This document shows, piece after piece, positions 23,454 through 35,640 of a DNA stretch of 64,000 nt. Within the stretch, counting starts at the first letter, position 1, and each line of letters starts with the position of its first letter. The stretch is from contig QVRM01006771.1 of NCBI GenBank assembly GCA_003439945.1, forward strand, positions 558,001 to 622,000. Direction: 5' to 3'. Under the pieces are notes generated by a model. The model worked only from the letters and a program-made list of their open reading frames with translations. It did not search any database and was not told the origin of the DNA. The translations under genes and the position numbers were made by a program. This DNA comes from Dermanyssus gallinae (Eukaryota; Arthropoda; Arachnida; Mesostigmata; Dermanyssidae).

Positions 23454-25287
23454 ATGAAGTCTTTCACCACTTTGAGCAGCGCCGCTGCACCGCTGCTGTT
23501 GGTGCTGCTTGTGGCCCTCGGGGCGCAGGCGAAACCCTACCTCAGTTTCGGCCCGGGTAGTCCGGACTGCCCGGCCGACACACCCTACAATGAGGTGCGC
23601 GTGCCCGACCTCAACGACTGCACGAAGTACTCGATTTGCGGCTTCTGGTTCAGGGCCAAGCTCATGTGCAAGCTCGGCCAACACTTCAGCCCCATCGAAC
23701 TGGTGTGTACTCACAATCACCTTTTTTTCGCAATTGTTGCCATTATTGTGCTAATAATGACTCGTTGGAGGTGTGTGGTTACTTCATCACTCACAGATTT
23801 ATTTGCTCCTTGTGCTGTTATTGTTGTTGTTGTTGTTTCTGCTACCGTTGTGATTGCGGCTATCTCACTTTTGTGTCTCACTTGTAAGGTAACCGTCTCA
23901 TACGAATATTTAAGCTGACAAATATATATATATATATGGTTTAATTTCACCAACTTTAATCACACATTTGTTTCATTAATACTTCTAACATTTATATATA
24001 TATATATATATATTCTTCTCAAGAAAAAATATATAAAGGCAATTACTTAAATTAGTTCACTGGAGCTAATTAGGTGTGTAAAACTTCATCCAGGCGTTAC
24101 TAACTACACGACGATCTCATGAAAAAAAATGCTCCCCCACCTGGAGACAGCTCTACACGCGCTGAGTGCGTCTATGCATTGATGTGTGAAGTAGTGAGCA
24201 GAGTACACTAAAAGGTCGCGCGGAAACCCACCATTCAACGAACTAGACCACCCACAAAAGAAAAAAAACCTTATTTATTTTTACTATAATTTACTTGTGC
24301 TACGAATCGCTTAATGAATTACTATCCTATTAACACACCGATTGGTCTCTCTCTATATGTGTTTTGTCGCGCGCGCGCCCCTAGAAATGTATGGACCCCT
24401 GGTCGGCAGGCTGTGATCCCGCCTACGCGCCGACAACGCAGCCGCCCATTACCGAAGCCCCGCAAACCACAACAACAGCTCCTGCTGAAGAAGAAACCAC
24501 AACAGCTGCTGCTGAGGAGGAAACCACAACAGCTGCTGCTGAGGAGGAAACTACGACAGCTGCTGCTGCTGAGGAGGAAACCACAACAGCTGCCGCTGCT
24601 GAGGAGGAAACCACAACAGCTGCCGCGGCTGAGGAGGAAACCACAACAGCTGCCGCCGCTGAGGAGGAAACCACCACAGCTGCCGCTGCTGAGGAGGAAA
24701 CCACAACAGCTGCCGCTGCTGAAGAGGAAACCACAACAGCTGCTGCCGCTGAAGAGGAAACCACAACAGCTGCTGCTGCTGAGGATGAAACTACAACAGC
24801 TGCTGCTGCTGATGATGAAGAAGAAACCACAACAGCTGCAGCTGCTGATAATGATGAAGAGGAGGCCACAACAGCTGCTGCTGCAGCTGCTGACGGAGAC
24901 GAGCCCACCACAGCCGCTGCCGCTTCTGCTGAAGATGAAACCACAGCATTACCGATAACGGATGCCCCCTCCAGCGAGGATGGCACCCCCGATGACGACG
25001 ACAACAACAACGACGAGGACGAGGCAGACAGCCCGAAGGACAACGACGTCGAAGCAGACAGCCCGAAGGACAAAGACGCCGCAGACAAAGATGCTGACGT
25101 CCCGAAGAAACACAAGGACGCTGCAGACGCCGACGCAGATGAAGACAAGGCCGACGACGATGACGCAGATGACGAAAACAAGGACGACGGTGGCAAGAAA
25201 GACAAGCACGACGCAGCCAAGGACGACGGTGACGACGACAAGGACGACGACAGCAAAAGCAAGAGCAAGAGCAAGGACAAGAAATAG
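23454..25287 (+). CDS. Secreted peritrophin-A (CBM14) mucin-like protein
   Basis: Coding exons 23454-23702 and 24385-25287 (383 residues). The donor GAACTG|GTGTGT and acceptor CGCCCCTAG| join in phase 0. The join is supported by the protein: exon one supplies four cysteines (39, 56, 62, 72) of a peritrophin-A chitin-binding domain, and exon two supplies the last two (85 and 93, KCMDPWSAGC). Residues 1-26 are a signal peptide ending LGAQA. After the domain come about a dozen EEETTTAAAA units (roughly residues 109-230), a likely O-glycosylated mucin stretch. Next is a strongly acidic Asp/Lys region with SPKD repeats, and finally a SKSKSKSKDKK tail. It probably acts outside the cell, binding chitin in cuticle or gut lining. 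The ATG at 24391 is an internal Met, not a start. Confidence 0.87.
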
Positions 25288-25695
25288 ATCGTCACTCAAG
25301 AAGTTTCGTCAGCTGACGGCGGCGGCGAAAAAGCCGCTTCGCCGCCGCCGCCGCCGCCACCGCTCCGGTCGAGACCGTCACGGGCGGCCTACCAGGAGGT
25401 TACCACCCGAACCGAACACAACCAACAATGGCAATCGCCTTAACCACGCCGACGACGACGACGACCATGCTCTAATTTATTGCTGCCGCCCCATGCTGCA
25501 CTGGTCAGCTGGTCGGCTATTCGGCTATCTGGTCGGCGACGCCCGCTGACTCGAGCGAACTGGCCTAGGCGAACTGGCCCGGTCAGTTTGTTCATCGTCG
25601 GCTGGACGTCGTTGGCCGTCGCCGCCGCCGCCATCGCCCGAGTTATCGCACTCTCGTTTGTTTTCTTGTTGTTTTCGTTGTTGTTGTTGTTGTTA

Positions 25696-25701
25696 AATAA
25701 A
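25696..25701 (+). terminator. Polyadenylation signal of the mucin gene
   Basis: AATAAA about 410 bases after the stop at 25285-25287, following a (GTT)n run. It is the first AATAAA downstream on this strand. Confidence 0.6.
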
Positions 25702-25709
25702 GAAGGGAA

Positions 25710-26780
25710 AAGGAGAACCGGAGAAAGGCAACGGCTTGGTGGGTGGGTGGTCGGCTCTATCCTGCCCTCATCCCCCACATCCCAACTGTCCCAGCATACA
25801 ATAATTTAAAGTGTTTCTTGATTTACCTTTGGTGTAGTTGAGTAGCGTGCACAAGGTTCTTCTACACGGACTTCTTCTCGCTCTCGCTCTCTCTCTCTGA
25901 TTAGCTATTTCTAGGGCTATCTTGCAATGTGGACTATATATATATATATATACGACAACGATGTGGACTAGTGACAAGTCGACGTGAAAGGATAGCGGTG
26001 TGCATCACCACATCATGATTGCGTGATGACAGTTAAATCTGTTGCTCCACGCATGCCCACCTTACAGCCTACACAGCAGTCTTATACAGGAGATCGACAA
26101 GGAAATTGGCGACTAGACCCATAGTATATAGTGAGTATTTCTACGACGTTGCCGTGGTTGGCGTCATCGATTTTTTCTCGAAAAGTCTATAGCTCGCCTT
26201 CGCGCGCTAGAGTCTTGCGACTTCGACCAGTTAGTTAGTTAGAAGAACGGCAAGGCAATCAAAAAGCTTGCTTGGAACCACCCAGTTGGCCTGTGGCCGG
26301 CCAATAGCACTAGCTATTCAGAAATAAGCACGCGCTCTTCCATATCGAGTACATTCAAGGCAGAGCTTAAAGGCATATATATATATATATATATACATTT
26401 AAGGGGACTGGGTATAATATTATTATTAATCAAAAAAGCGACCGAAAATAAGACATATCAACACTCCAGAGGCAGAACATATACAGACGCCAGCACTGGA
26501 AAACGAGACACGATGACGTTGTTGCCGTAACGGCACGAAAGGGTAAGTTGTCGGGGCAAAAAAATACGCACCGTCGCTCGGGGGTACAACTATGCATACG
26601 TACATATATGTCGATGAAAGCCATACATACATACATACATATATGCGGATCGGCCAAGTAACACTCACATTCAACCGATAATCTGCGTCAAGTGCTTCCG
26701 ACCCAGACACCGAGCAAGTCAGTATAGCTTACAGGAAATCTGTCGTCTGAAGTTATTAGGGTGAATTTTAAACAGCCTCA
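25710..26780. other. Anonymous stretch
   Basis: TA runs (25936-25951, 26377-26396) and (CATA)n repeats (about 26625-26642). No gene supported. Confidence 0.5.
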
Positions 26781-26799
26781 TCAGTGCGGCTGAGACGCT

Positions 26800-28100
26800 T
26801 CAATAGATGAGCCCGCGGAATCAGCCCGCGGAATACAGAAAAATAATCTGGTAAACAAGTTCATATTCCGGCGGATCTTGACAAAACTCCAGCCAAAGAA
26901 CATGTGCTGATGAAGATAGGGTATAACTACCTCAGAGGATGGAAACGCATCAACTTTTCAGCCTAAGCCCAGAAACCCAACAAAGAAGAAGAAACAACTA
27001 ACCAGGCAACCGCCTGCTACGACGTTTAAGAGGCCACGAGCCTGTTTTTTTAATTCCCGGCGGAAAAAGCAAAGGTGAAACAGTGCCGTATTACCCCAAG
27101 TTTTACAAGATGCTCATAGATCTATCGCCACTGTGTGGTTTACTCTCAGTGGTGAGCCCGGTACTAGCTAAGATGATGGAAGCAATCACCGAGGTTCTTC
27201 AACTATCACTAGATCTACTACCGCTAGTCTGGTGAATTAAAACACTTCATCGTAATGGAATATTACATTCGACCGTCGACCAGGAGCTCTTCAACCTAAA
27301 AAACAACGACGACGACGACACCGCTAACAAAGTTTAGCACCTCAAACCCCGAGCCCAGCCGGGAGGTTTCCTGTCCGGTGGATGTGGCCTACTATATACG
27401 TGGCTTACTAAGTCACACCCGGTAGTTCCGGATCCCCACACTAATCCCTCAAATAAAAACATCTTTACACCACTCCAAGATATTAGTTAAATATTAACAT
27501 AGTACTTATCAAACCGAAGTCTGTTAGACATATTTTAGCCATGACATTTACGAAGGTGTTAGATGGTGTAGACTCGGAGCAGTTTCCATGCTTGGTTGGC
27601 ATTATTTTCCCTCGTACCGGACACCCTCCGCCTCCCAGCCATTAAACATGCCACAAATCATTGGCGCAAATTATTAAAAGACACATATTTAACGCAGCTT
27701 GACTCTTACCAAAATATTTATAAACAGGATTGGACTTTATTCGTCCGAGACTACTTGCCGACTTACTGTTTCCAAACCTCGGAGAGATAGCAATTAAGTT
27801 GGTACTACCTATAGCAAAAGTTGTTAAGGTATTGCGATTTGGACAACCAAATCGTCCACCAATAATGTTTGGCGCAAAATTATTCGCTTCGATGAATTCG
27901 ACTCTCAGCATGCGTATTATCTCCGCGCGGGATAACTTTGAAAGTCAGCATAAAGGATAATTATAGCGTACAATCAAGGATTTCGCCTCAAACATGCTTC
28001 ATTATATTGAGTCCTCGTAAACAGGCGTACAACGGGGACCACCCAAAGTCCACCGTTATTCTACTTGACAGCAAATATTTTTTTTATGGGACCGTCTTCT
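26800..28100 (+). pseudogene. Probable LINE remnants
   Basis: Broken frames on the plus strand resemble LINE proteins. Around 27100-27230, KMLIDLSPLCGLLSVVSPVL followed by AKMMEAIT is reminiscent of the RPISLLSVLGKLLE region of reverse transcriptases. Around 27795-27960, a frame with VVKVLRFGQPN, then RPPIMF and RIISARDNFES, is reminiscent of the RNA-binding part of LINE ORF1 proteins. No intact frame or element end is visible, and the assignment is by pattern only. Confidence 0.35.
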
Positions 28101-28929
28101 CCGGACGGCAAATTTATTTAATTTCAATAACTCTTCATTGAGCTTGAAATTTCCATTATTACATAAATTCAAACAATTATAACTATTCAGGTAATTTTGC
28201 AGAAAAGGTTATCGTCCGTGTCTCTCTCTGGGAATATATCTGGGAAGTCGCTTGATAGTCATTAGAGTGAGTTAACATATCGTCCTTGGACAGTGGAGTA
28301 CCGACAATCGACGCCTCCGCAATCGTTAGTAACTTACAGAAATGATCGATTTCAAGAATCTCAACGGCTTGGCCTCAAACCCTTCGATATCTAACAGTCT
28401 GTACGGAATGCGAGTGCCGCTTCGGAGCGCCTTCTCCTGATAGGATATCGTAACGGCCTTTACCTGCTAAGATGCTCTTACTCAACCACCCACTTTACTC
28501 ACATTTTGAGGGATCAACCTTACTGACAAACTAAAGCGGTGGCGCTCCAATAACCTCACGATCGATACGATAACCAACCGAGATCCGCTCTCGAGCATCT
28601 CGGTTGATATTTTCTGAACTTAATCAAAACTCCTCAAATCACCGAGTGAGGGTCGTCCCTGCTAACCGATCAATACGGTCGTTTACGTATTGGCCAAGCA
28701 AACAATGAACTCTATTAGGCTCAGCTTAGAGCAACCTCTGCAATATATGTTACACGCCCTACTAGTACATCATTAGAGATCTTAACGGATCATTAAATTA
28801 AAAGAACCGTTGTGGGTGGTTACCCTTTTGCGCCATTTTTGTGGACTTTTAATATGGGTTTGGCATAGCCCCGCAGATACTGGCTATGGAGAACCTCGGA
28901 ACGTACCTTAGAGTTCCACTCATAGATAT

Positions 28930-29345
28930 TTAGCTAGCTGCCTCAATCCTTCAACAGAGCACTGCACGGGGTGTTTGAGCACAAAGATTTGGGATTCAAA
29001 CTATGGGTGGTGACTCCGGGGGACAACCTTAGTCTCTCTGTAATAATGTCGGACCTGCCGACTGTAATCAGTAAACAACACGAATTCATCAAGGTCTCTG
29101 CGCCAACGACTTGGTTGTCGTCTCCAGAAGCCTCCAGAATGCTACTGATCCGGGTATAAATGTGGATAAAACGACTGCAATTAAATTTAAAGGGAATGGC
29201 AGGCTGACTAACTGTGATGGGCTTCATCATCAAAGAAACCCTGTCGAGTATGTCAAACATTTCGCCTATCTCGGTTTCGAACTAGCAACCACTAGATCGT
29301 GCAGCTATTATATTAGATATAAAAATCAGATGCGTGGAAGAGAAT
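28930..29345 (+). pseudogene. Reverse-transcriptase fragment of a LINE
   Basis: CANDLVVVSRSLQN (a decayed YADD-type motif), then INVDKTTAIKFKG and NPVEYVKHFAYLGFEL are read across frames. The same segments occur on the minus strand at 55.35-55.83 kb as LLYADDLVLFSRR, KTKAIQFKGTKG and NPVGYVKHFAYLGGKL, so the two are copies of one LINE family. Only the palm-to-thumb part remains. Confidence 0.65.
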
Positions 29346-29459
29346 AAAATGTGTGCACGACCTAGTTACAATAAAGCCGGCGAATCATGTACTTGTCAGC
29401 ATATTCAAGTTCAGTAATGTTGCGGTCAGCAGTGCAGTACATATTATTTATTTGAAAGC

Positions 29460-32118
29460 TCAAGTCCGGTTTATGTAAACCGTATAATACAAGAAAATAC
29501 AATACCTGTTAAATACACCATAAAAACAAAATGTTACATGTTTTTCTTTGAAAACAAAACAGCACATTTTGGCACAGATATAATCATATCGTTTTTCTGG
29601 TGACACGGTGATGTCGCACACAAGGCAGCGACCTTCACTCCATGGAATTAGAGTCAGACCGTCAGGACGCAGTTGGCTGTTGGCTGACAGACCGACCGGC
29701 TCTTTGACTGCTGGTATGTGGGCTGACTGCATTGCTCGGTGTATTACGTCACTCAAAGCTGAATGCCTTGAGAACCTACCGGCGCTTCTCTTACAAGCGA
29801 GAGCATGCTCACCCGTAGAAGACACCGGTAGATCACATCTTGCACAGTTATGTGCGAAGCAGACTGATACCCCCAGAAACAGGCCGGAGACGATGCGGAG
29901 TGTGGTATTGTCCAGCATCGTCCCCAGCTGCGGTGAGGGAATGGCCTGAAGCTACTTTCCGCTCATCGGATCGATCACGGCTCTTATTCGCGCTTGCTCT
30001 TTAACACTGGGTCCTTGCCTTTGCGTCTCGCCTGGGTCATTAACCGCTCCTGAATCGAATTAACTACTTGCAAGTCCAAAGCCGATTGTGTAATGCGTTC
30101 GGGCAATGGACCCCACTCTTCTGCATAGTAGCGGCAAGCTTGTTCCATTTGGGCGGTGAAGCTGGTGTAGGCATCAGGTGATGTGATCCCTGACACAAAA
30201 GTCTCGGTATTTTTTAGAGACCTGAGGTAGGCAGACTTGCAAAGCCATGCGAATCCCCATTCTTCCTGCGGACGTTGGGAGCGACGCTTGTAACCACGAG
30301 TTTTGCCTAAGTTGAACGTTTAAGATACCCTGAAGGGTACTTCGCAAGGTTTCGTCGAACAACTGAAGCAGGTCCGGTTCGGCATAGGCTCGTGAGCATC
30401 GCAAGAGGTACATCAGCCTCGGAGTTGACAAACTCACGCGAAGCAGATAGAGGGCTGGGTGAGCGTCTAAGAGTCGCAGTCTAGAGCACCAGCGAACAAG
30501 GTCAGAGCTCTTTTTAGTTAAAGATAAGCCACTAGATTCGTCTAGAATTGGCGCCCCTAGAAGTTCCAATTCATGGTCGGGAATCAACCTCGCAGCTGGC
30601 AGAAGATTGCGCACCGTTTGAAGCATGGAGCCGAGATGAGGGTCCTTTTGAAAGAGGAAGAAAATTTCGCACTTGGCGTCGTTCAGCTTGAGTCCTAAAA
30701 CCGCCTCGAACTCTTTTACCCGAGCAATGTCTTTCTGGACCTCCAGGGAGTCTCCGCCGAGAGTGACGTTGTCCAGAAACCAGGGTCGAAGTTCTGAAGA
30801 AAGGCGCGTTTGAAGTTCATGGATAGCAATGCAAAACAAAGCTGGGCCACAGAGCTCACCCTGTTGAACACCGGAGCATGACTCGATAAACTCTCCCTGC
30901 CAAATTAACTTGCTTGGAAGCCTGTACATTTGATATACCAGCGGATAAAGTCGCGGAAGGTAAGAGCGCACTGCTTTAAGCAGGTGGTCTCGTCTGAGCG
31001 TGTTAAAGGCGTTTTTGAAGTCTAACTTGACGAGCACCTTGTCTGGGACAAGCCTATTGTGGTCAGCGAACGCCCGTGTTGCATGCACAGCCGCATCCGC
31101 ACCTCCCCTGATTCCGCAGCCGAGCTGATGCGGAGAGACCATTGCGACGATGTCCGGCATGTTCGTCCTGATTATGATTTTTCCGACTAAGCGGCGCAAA
31201 GTCAGGCCAACGGCAATGGGTCTAATGCCACCATATTTTTTGCGCAAGGCAATAAGCGAGGCGCCGTAGAAGACACGAAGCACGAAATCAGGCAGCTTTC
31301 CATTAATATCAAGGTTTACGAAGCGTACTAGACTTAGGAGCAGTCTGTTCTCCTCGCCGTCTCTGCCGATAAGGTCCTTCAGATGACGCGGCCGTAGACT
31401 ATCGGGGCCGCCGCCTAAGCTGTTGGGAAAGTTCCGAATGGCGTTGATGACATCTGTTGCAGACACGGTGATCTCATGGTGATCTCGCAAGAGGCGGAGA
31501 AAATGATAGCTTAGGTGGACTAGGCGGATGTTTGCGCAGGAGCGCCAGTCTCGTTTCGGGAGAGAGCGGCGCTACCGTATCGGTGGATAAAAGGACCCTT
31601 GCTGCAGAGGAAACGTTGCCGAGAGCGAGTTTCCCCTGCACTATACGAATCATCGTAGAGTTGTTGCGCGACGAACTTTCTCGTCGACTATGTAATGTTG
31701 AACCATATGGATTCGTTTGAGGGCCGTTTCCCGCCCGGAATCGATTAATATTCTCGCAAAGTACCGACGTGAGGGTTCGGCCGCGTTCTTTCTGGAATGG
31801 TATGCAGAATACTGCAGTTGGGAATTGCAGTAGTCTTTTATACGCGTCTCTGCTTGCTGTTGAGCAGAGCTCATTGATCAGAGTTGAAAGCTCCGAAGAC
31901 ATGCTGTCGCGAATAGCCCGGGGTAAACAGGAAATCATCTTAGATGCGCTCTTAACTTTCGACGTTTCGAGGATAACGTCTTGCAGTGAGACCTGCGCCG
32001 GTGTACTTGTAGCAGAACTTGCATGGAGTGCGTCTCTCGTGGACAGACTCAGACCGTTGCTTTCCAGACTGCTGACAGAGGGAACGGCCCACCTGCGGAT
32101 GTCTTGTTGTGACATCAT
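29460..32118 (-). mobile_element. Non-LTR retrotransposon with C-terminal restriction-like endonuclease, decayed
   Basis: On the minus strand the order is as follows. A 5' region (32118-31474) includes SAARVLLSTDTVAPLSPET and KHPPSPP. After a frameshift near 31488 comes a reverse transcriptase (31487-30174) with VKLDFKNAFNTLRRDHLL, SGVQQGELCGPALF and WFLDNVTLGG. After another frameshift near 30190 there is a helical linker. Finally 29918-29560 carries a CARC...HALAC zinc motif, RFSRHSALSDVIHRAM, and RPDGLTLIPW followed by GRCLVCDITV. That last arrangement (zinc motif, then R-PD and D) is that of the restriction-like endonuclease of site-specific LINEs (R2/NeSL/CRE-type group). The catalytic pair, normally FLDD, reads FLDN. 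Three frameshifts and a stop near 29945 make it a fossil. The exact clade is not decided. Confidence 0.8.
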
Positions 32119-32129
32119 TGCTCATATAT

Positions 32130-33640
32130 TCAAATTCATGTTCGCCGTAGAGAGATCCGAGTTGTTTCGAGAGAGACTTGTGACATATGTTAATACGTTG
32201 TTGCATGTTATTTTGTACATGGAAGAAATGCGTAGCCTGCCGCCACTGCCGCAACCATAAAACTATTTAGAACCTCTTTGCCGAGAGGACAGCATCACAA
32301 GATTAGATTCTGAGATATTAATTGCAGGTTGGCGTGTCATATTTGATTCTTTAAGCTATGACATAAATATTAAAAACACATTATATATATATATATAATG
32401 AGATGAATGATTTTGCCTTAGATTTTCTCTGCCAACCCGCTTTCTCTTAAGCTAGCCATTGTATTGTCTCGGAATGCCAAAACGTTTTCTGCAACTTGCG
32501 GCGGTAACGAACATGATGCGTTCTGTAGTTCGTGTCTCTTTTTCTGTCTGAGAGAGCGTCGGCCGCAAAGCTGCGACTCATGGCGCCGCGCATGGGAACT
32601 CTATTGGGTGAGAAAATGAAACACAATCTTATCGTGTTTGTACAATTACCGAACAAAACGTGCGAACAGGAGTTTATCTCATAATCGCCTAATCGCAACT
32701 GCCCCTAAAAATGCTAATTTATCTGTCTGCTGAGTAGTCTTTTATCACTGCGAGATCAACGAACGTTCCATAATGCCGCATTTGCCTGAGGCATAATTAT
32801 ATCGCACGTAAAGACACAATTGTTACGTGCTGCAAAAAAACGCTGGTAATCGTTGCGCTCTAAGCGCACCACAATGTCGACATTTTTTTCACATTTTTGC
32901 GGTCGGGAACATTTATGAGATTCAAGGCGTTACATAACTGTGGTAAACGGTGTCATATGAGTACACAAAAATGAGATGGCAGCTAGCTACCGCGATGCAT
33001 AGTATGTCTTACATACATCGGTTGTCTTACATATATCGGTATATACATATAGTTCTCATTCAAATGCAATGTACTTTACAATAGCGTATTGATTTTCTGA
33101 CAAAACTGGATGAAATAGTAGTTCTAAACATGTGCATGCCTACAAGTCAGTAGTCCAGCGACTTGCATGGTAAAATGAGCATGATCTATCACAACATGCT
33201 CATTTAAACACACACAAACTGGTTGTGCAGGGTTTTCAATCCTATCTAGTGATAAACGCAAATGTTGTATGAGGAGTTGTGGGGGCCCATACTATACGAA
33301 ATTACGCCAGCAGCACCATGTGGTATCAGGATACCTTAGTGGCAAGTCACGCAGAAGTTTCATCAAGGCGTATACATAAAGAAGAATCCGGAATTTGACG
33401 AGAGCAGAGCTGTATGTACCGACGCATGGATGGACATGGGAACACCATGTAGTCTGCCGCTTCTTTGAGAACCTTTATGGGTAAGTATACCAGAAGGATT
33501 TGAATAGAACAATAGTCCTCTTTAGCGAAACGCATATTTGTCTATGCTGGCGACAAGGGTGGCATTGCCAGGTTCATTTAGAGAGCATTATTCGCGGAAG
33601 GTGGCATTAATACAGCAATTGGCGGTTAGTCAAGCTAAGC
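32130..33640. other. Anonymous stretch
   Basis: AT-rich, with a short TA run at 32382-32400. Around 33390-33500 there may be very decayed sequence from upstream of the gypsy integrase. No gene supported. Confidence 0.4.
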
Positions 33641-33668
33641 CTTTGATCATTAGAAACCTAGTAGAAGT

Positions 33669-34747
33669 GGGTTACAGTGGATAGCTACAGTGATTACTTC
33701 GAGCTTTACCAGCTGAAGAAAGACCCCACTACCGCTCAGATCATCAAGAAAACAAGTGAATACTTCAGTCGTCACGGACGATCGTGTGAGATACACACCG
33801 ACGCTGATCCTAGATACATGGCTCGAGAATTCCAACTATTTTGTGCAGAATGGCGAGCAAAACACGTTACGAGTTTCCCCATCACAGCCAGGCCAACGGA
33901 AAGGCCAAAAGCGCCGTCAAAATAGCGAAATAGCAAAAACGAATAGTAAAAAAGACGCGGCTAAACAACGAAAATATGCACATGGCGCTATTGGAGTGGC
34001 GGTCAACAGAATAATCCGATGGACCATCGCCGGCAGAGAAACTGTTCGGACGCGTGCCCGCCGGTTGCCTGCCGACGAGTGACAAAACAATTGGTCACTG
34101 CCAATCACCGTCAGGTCACCCAAATAATTGCAAACCGACAAGCGGCCGCAAAGAGATCGTACAGCCAAGGGACCAAGCAACTATCACCAAAACATCCCGG
34201 ACAATGGGTCAGAATACAGCCGACTGACTTTAGCCACGAGTGGATTCGTGGTCGCTGCATCGCCGAAATAAAACCGCGCACATATCGTGTTCGCAGACAA
34301 ATGGTGGCGAACTGACGAGAAACCGACGACATTTAATACAAGTTCCCCCGTCGAGAGGAAAACTAACAATTCTTCGTGTTCTCAGATTCCTTCTCAGAGT
34401 GGCGCACGGCCTGACAATATCGCTCCGACAGGGCAGTCAACCACAGTCTCACTCCCAACCGACAGTGCTATCGAGGTATCAATGCGTTCGGTGCAGAGTA
34501 TGTCGTTACACGGCCGCCGTCTTTACCGCGCAGACCCAGTGAACGACCCGCTACTGACCCTTCATTGCCGCAGCCGCCCGCCGCACAAAAAAGTCGTCAG
34601 CAACAAAAAGGCAACAAAGGCGGAGCCGTATTCGACCGAAGGAGAAATCGGAACAAATATATTCCGCGAGAATTTTCTACGCGATCCGGAAGGAAGATCA
34701 AAACCACTGAAAAATATAAATAATAATCGATTATATTTCCAAGCGTA
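33669..34747 (+). pseudogene. Ty3/gypsy-type integrase relic (pol 3' end)
   Basis: VDSYSDYFELYQLKK and HTDADPRYMAREFQLFCAEW are the two Asp segments of a retroelement integrase core. The third segment, read one frame over, has the catalytic Glu replaced by Lys (NGKAKSAVK where NGKAES is usual). Downstream, PSPAEKLFGR and a C-terminal HPGQWVRIQ...RGRCIAEIKPRTYRV domain continue across three frameshifts to a stop near 34747. It is followed directly by a polypurine tract (AAAAGAAGGGAGA) and the LTR. Protease, reverse transcriptase and the 5' LTR are absent from the window, so this is a 5'-truncated, dead copy. Confidence 0.85.
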
Positions 34748-34759
34748 AAAGAAGGGAGA

Positions 34760-34910
34760 TGTTAGGGTGCCTCAGACTTAACGAACGCACCAGACTTAGC
34801 GCGGTTCCTAAACGCACCCCACTTGGCGGGGCATCCAAGCTAGAAGCCCGCTCACGCGTTTCAAATAAAGTTCAACCGCCAGTTGTATATCAACCACGGT
34901 CACGTTAACA
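34760..34910 (+). repeat. 3' LTR of the gypsy relic
   Basis: It begins TGTTAGGG right after the purine-rich tract and ends ACGTTAACA, so the termini form the inverted TGTTA/TAACA pair. It contains AATAAAGTTCAACC near 34864. The length is 151 bases, short for a gypsy-type element. Confidence 0.75.
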
Positions 34911-34914
34911 AGTG

Positions 34915-35640
34915 AACTTAAAACAGATCCTGAAATATGTACGTACATGCCGAAAGTAAATGGCGGACATGAGCTCGGTGGGCCGAGAGGGACGGGCGTA
35001 TAGAAGTGGCCCGTATTATTTAATTTCTCAGACCAAATAGCAGCCCATGAACTACTAGGCAGGAGTCGAACGCGCGTGGCATAGGTCTCGTAAACGGTTC
35101 TAGAATTGATCTTAACGGTCTCTTGCTGCATCTTGATAACAGAAATGTAGGCACCCGTCCCACGCCTGACTGCCTGAATACAGGTCACAAAAGATCGTCC
35201 GAACCAACGGTAACGTTTTTGAATTAATATCAATTGTTCGAAGTAGCCACTTAAAGGTAGGCTCCCTCATATTTGAGCTCGATGAGGTCAAAAACTGAAG
35301 GCTCCCAAATGCACACAATCTTTATGGTAGGCTCATATAAATTGGAATCACTGAACAAACAAATAGATGTTCGCCCAGAAAATTGCGTTTAGAGCCCACT
35401 ATAGCTGGCTGGAACTGTAGAGCTACAAATATCCTCCGTGAGCTGCTTAACATAAATTCTCCAGCACATGCCCACCTACTGTCTTCTATGATCAGCATGC
35501 CGTCTATAAAGGCTGACTATGTTAAACTTATGTAAAGTTTTTTTGTTCTGGGAGGTTTTGGGAATGCATGATGCACATGCGCCACTAGCAGCCTGCGTGA
35601 CTAGTGTGAGACTCGCAACCCCCTAACCCCGGTTTCCTCC
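34915..35640. other. Anonymous spacer between two retroelements
   Basis: No coding content recognised. A G/C-rich stretch (35605-35655) marks the approach to the 3' end of the LINE that follows on the minus strand. Confidence 0.45.

Noticed and set aside
24391..24393. ATG as the start of a separate Thr-rich protein
   Set aside because: The codon is the Met in KCMDPW of the chitin-binding domain. The frame is entered by splicing at 24385.
24423..25295. 290-codon minus-strand frame of Ser/Val/Ala
   Set aside because: It is antisense to the Thr/Ala/Glu mucin repeat and the acidic tail. The sense strand has a complete domain and matching splice sites.
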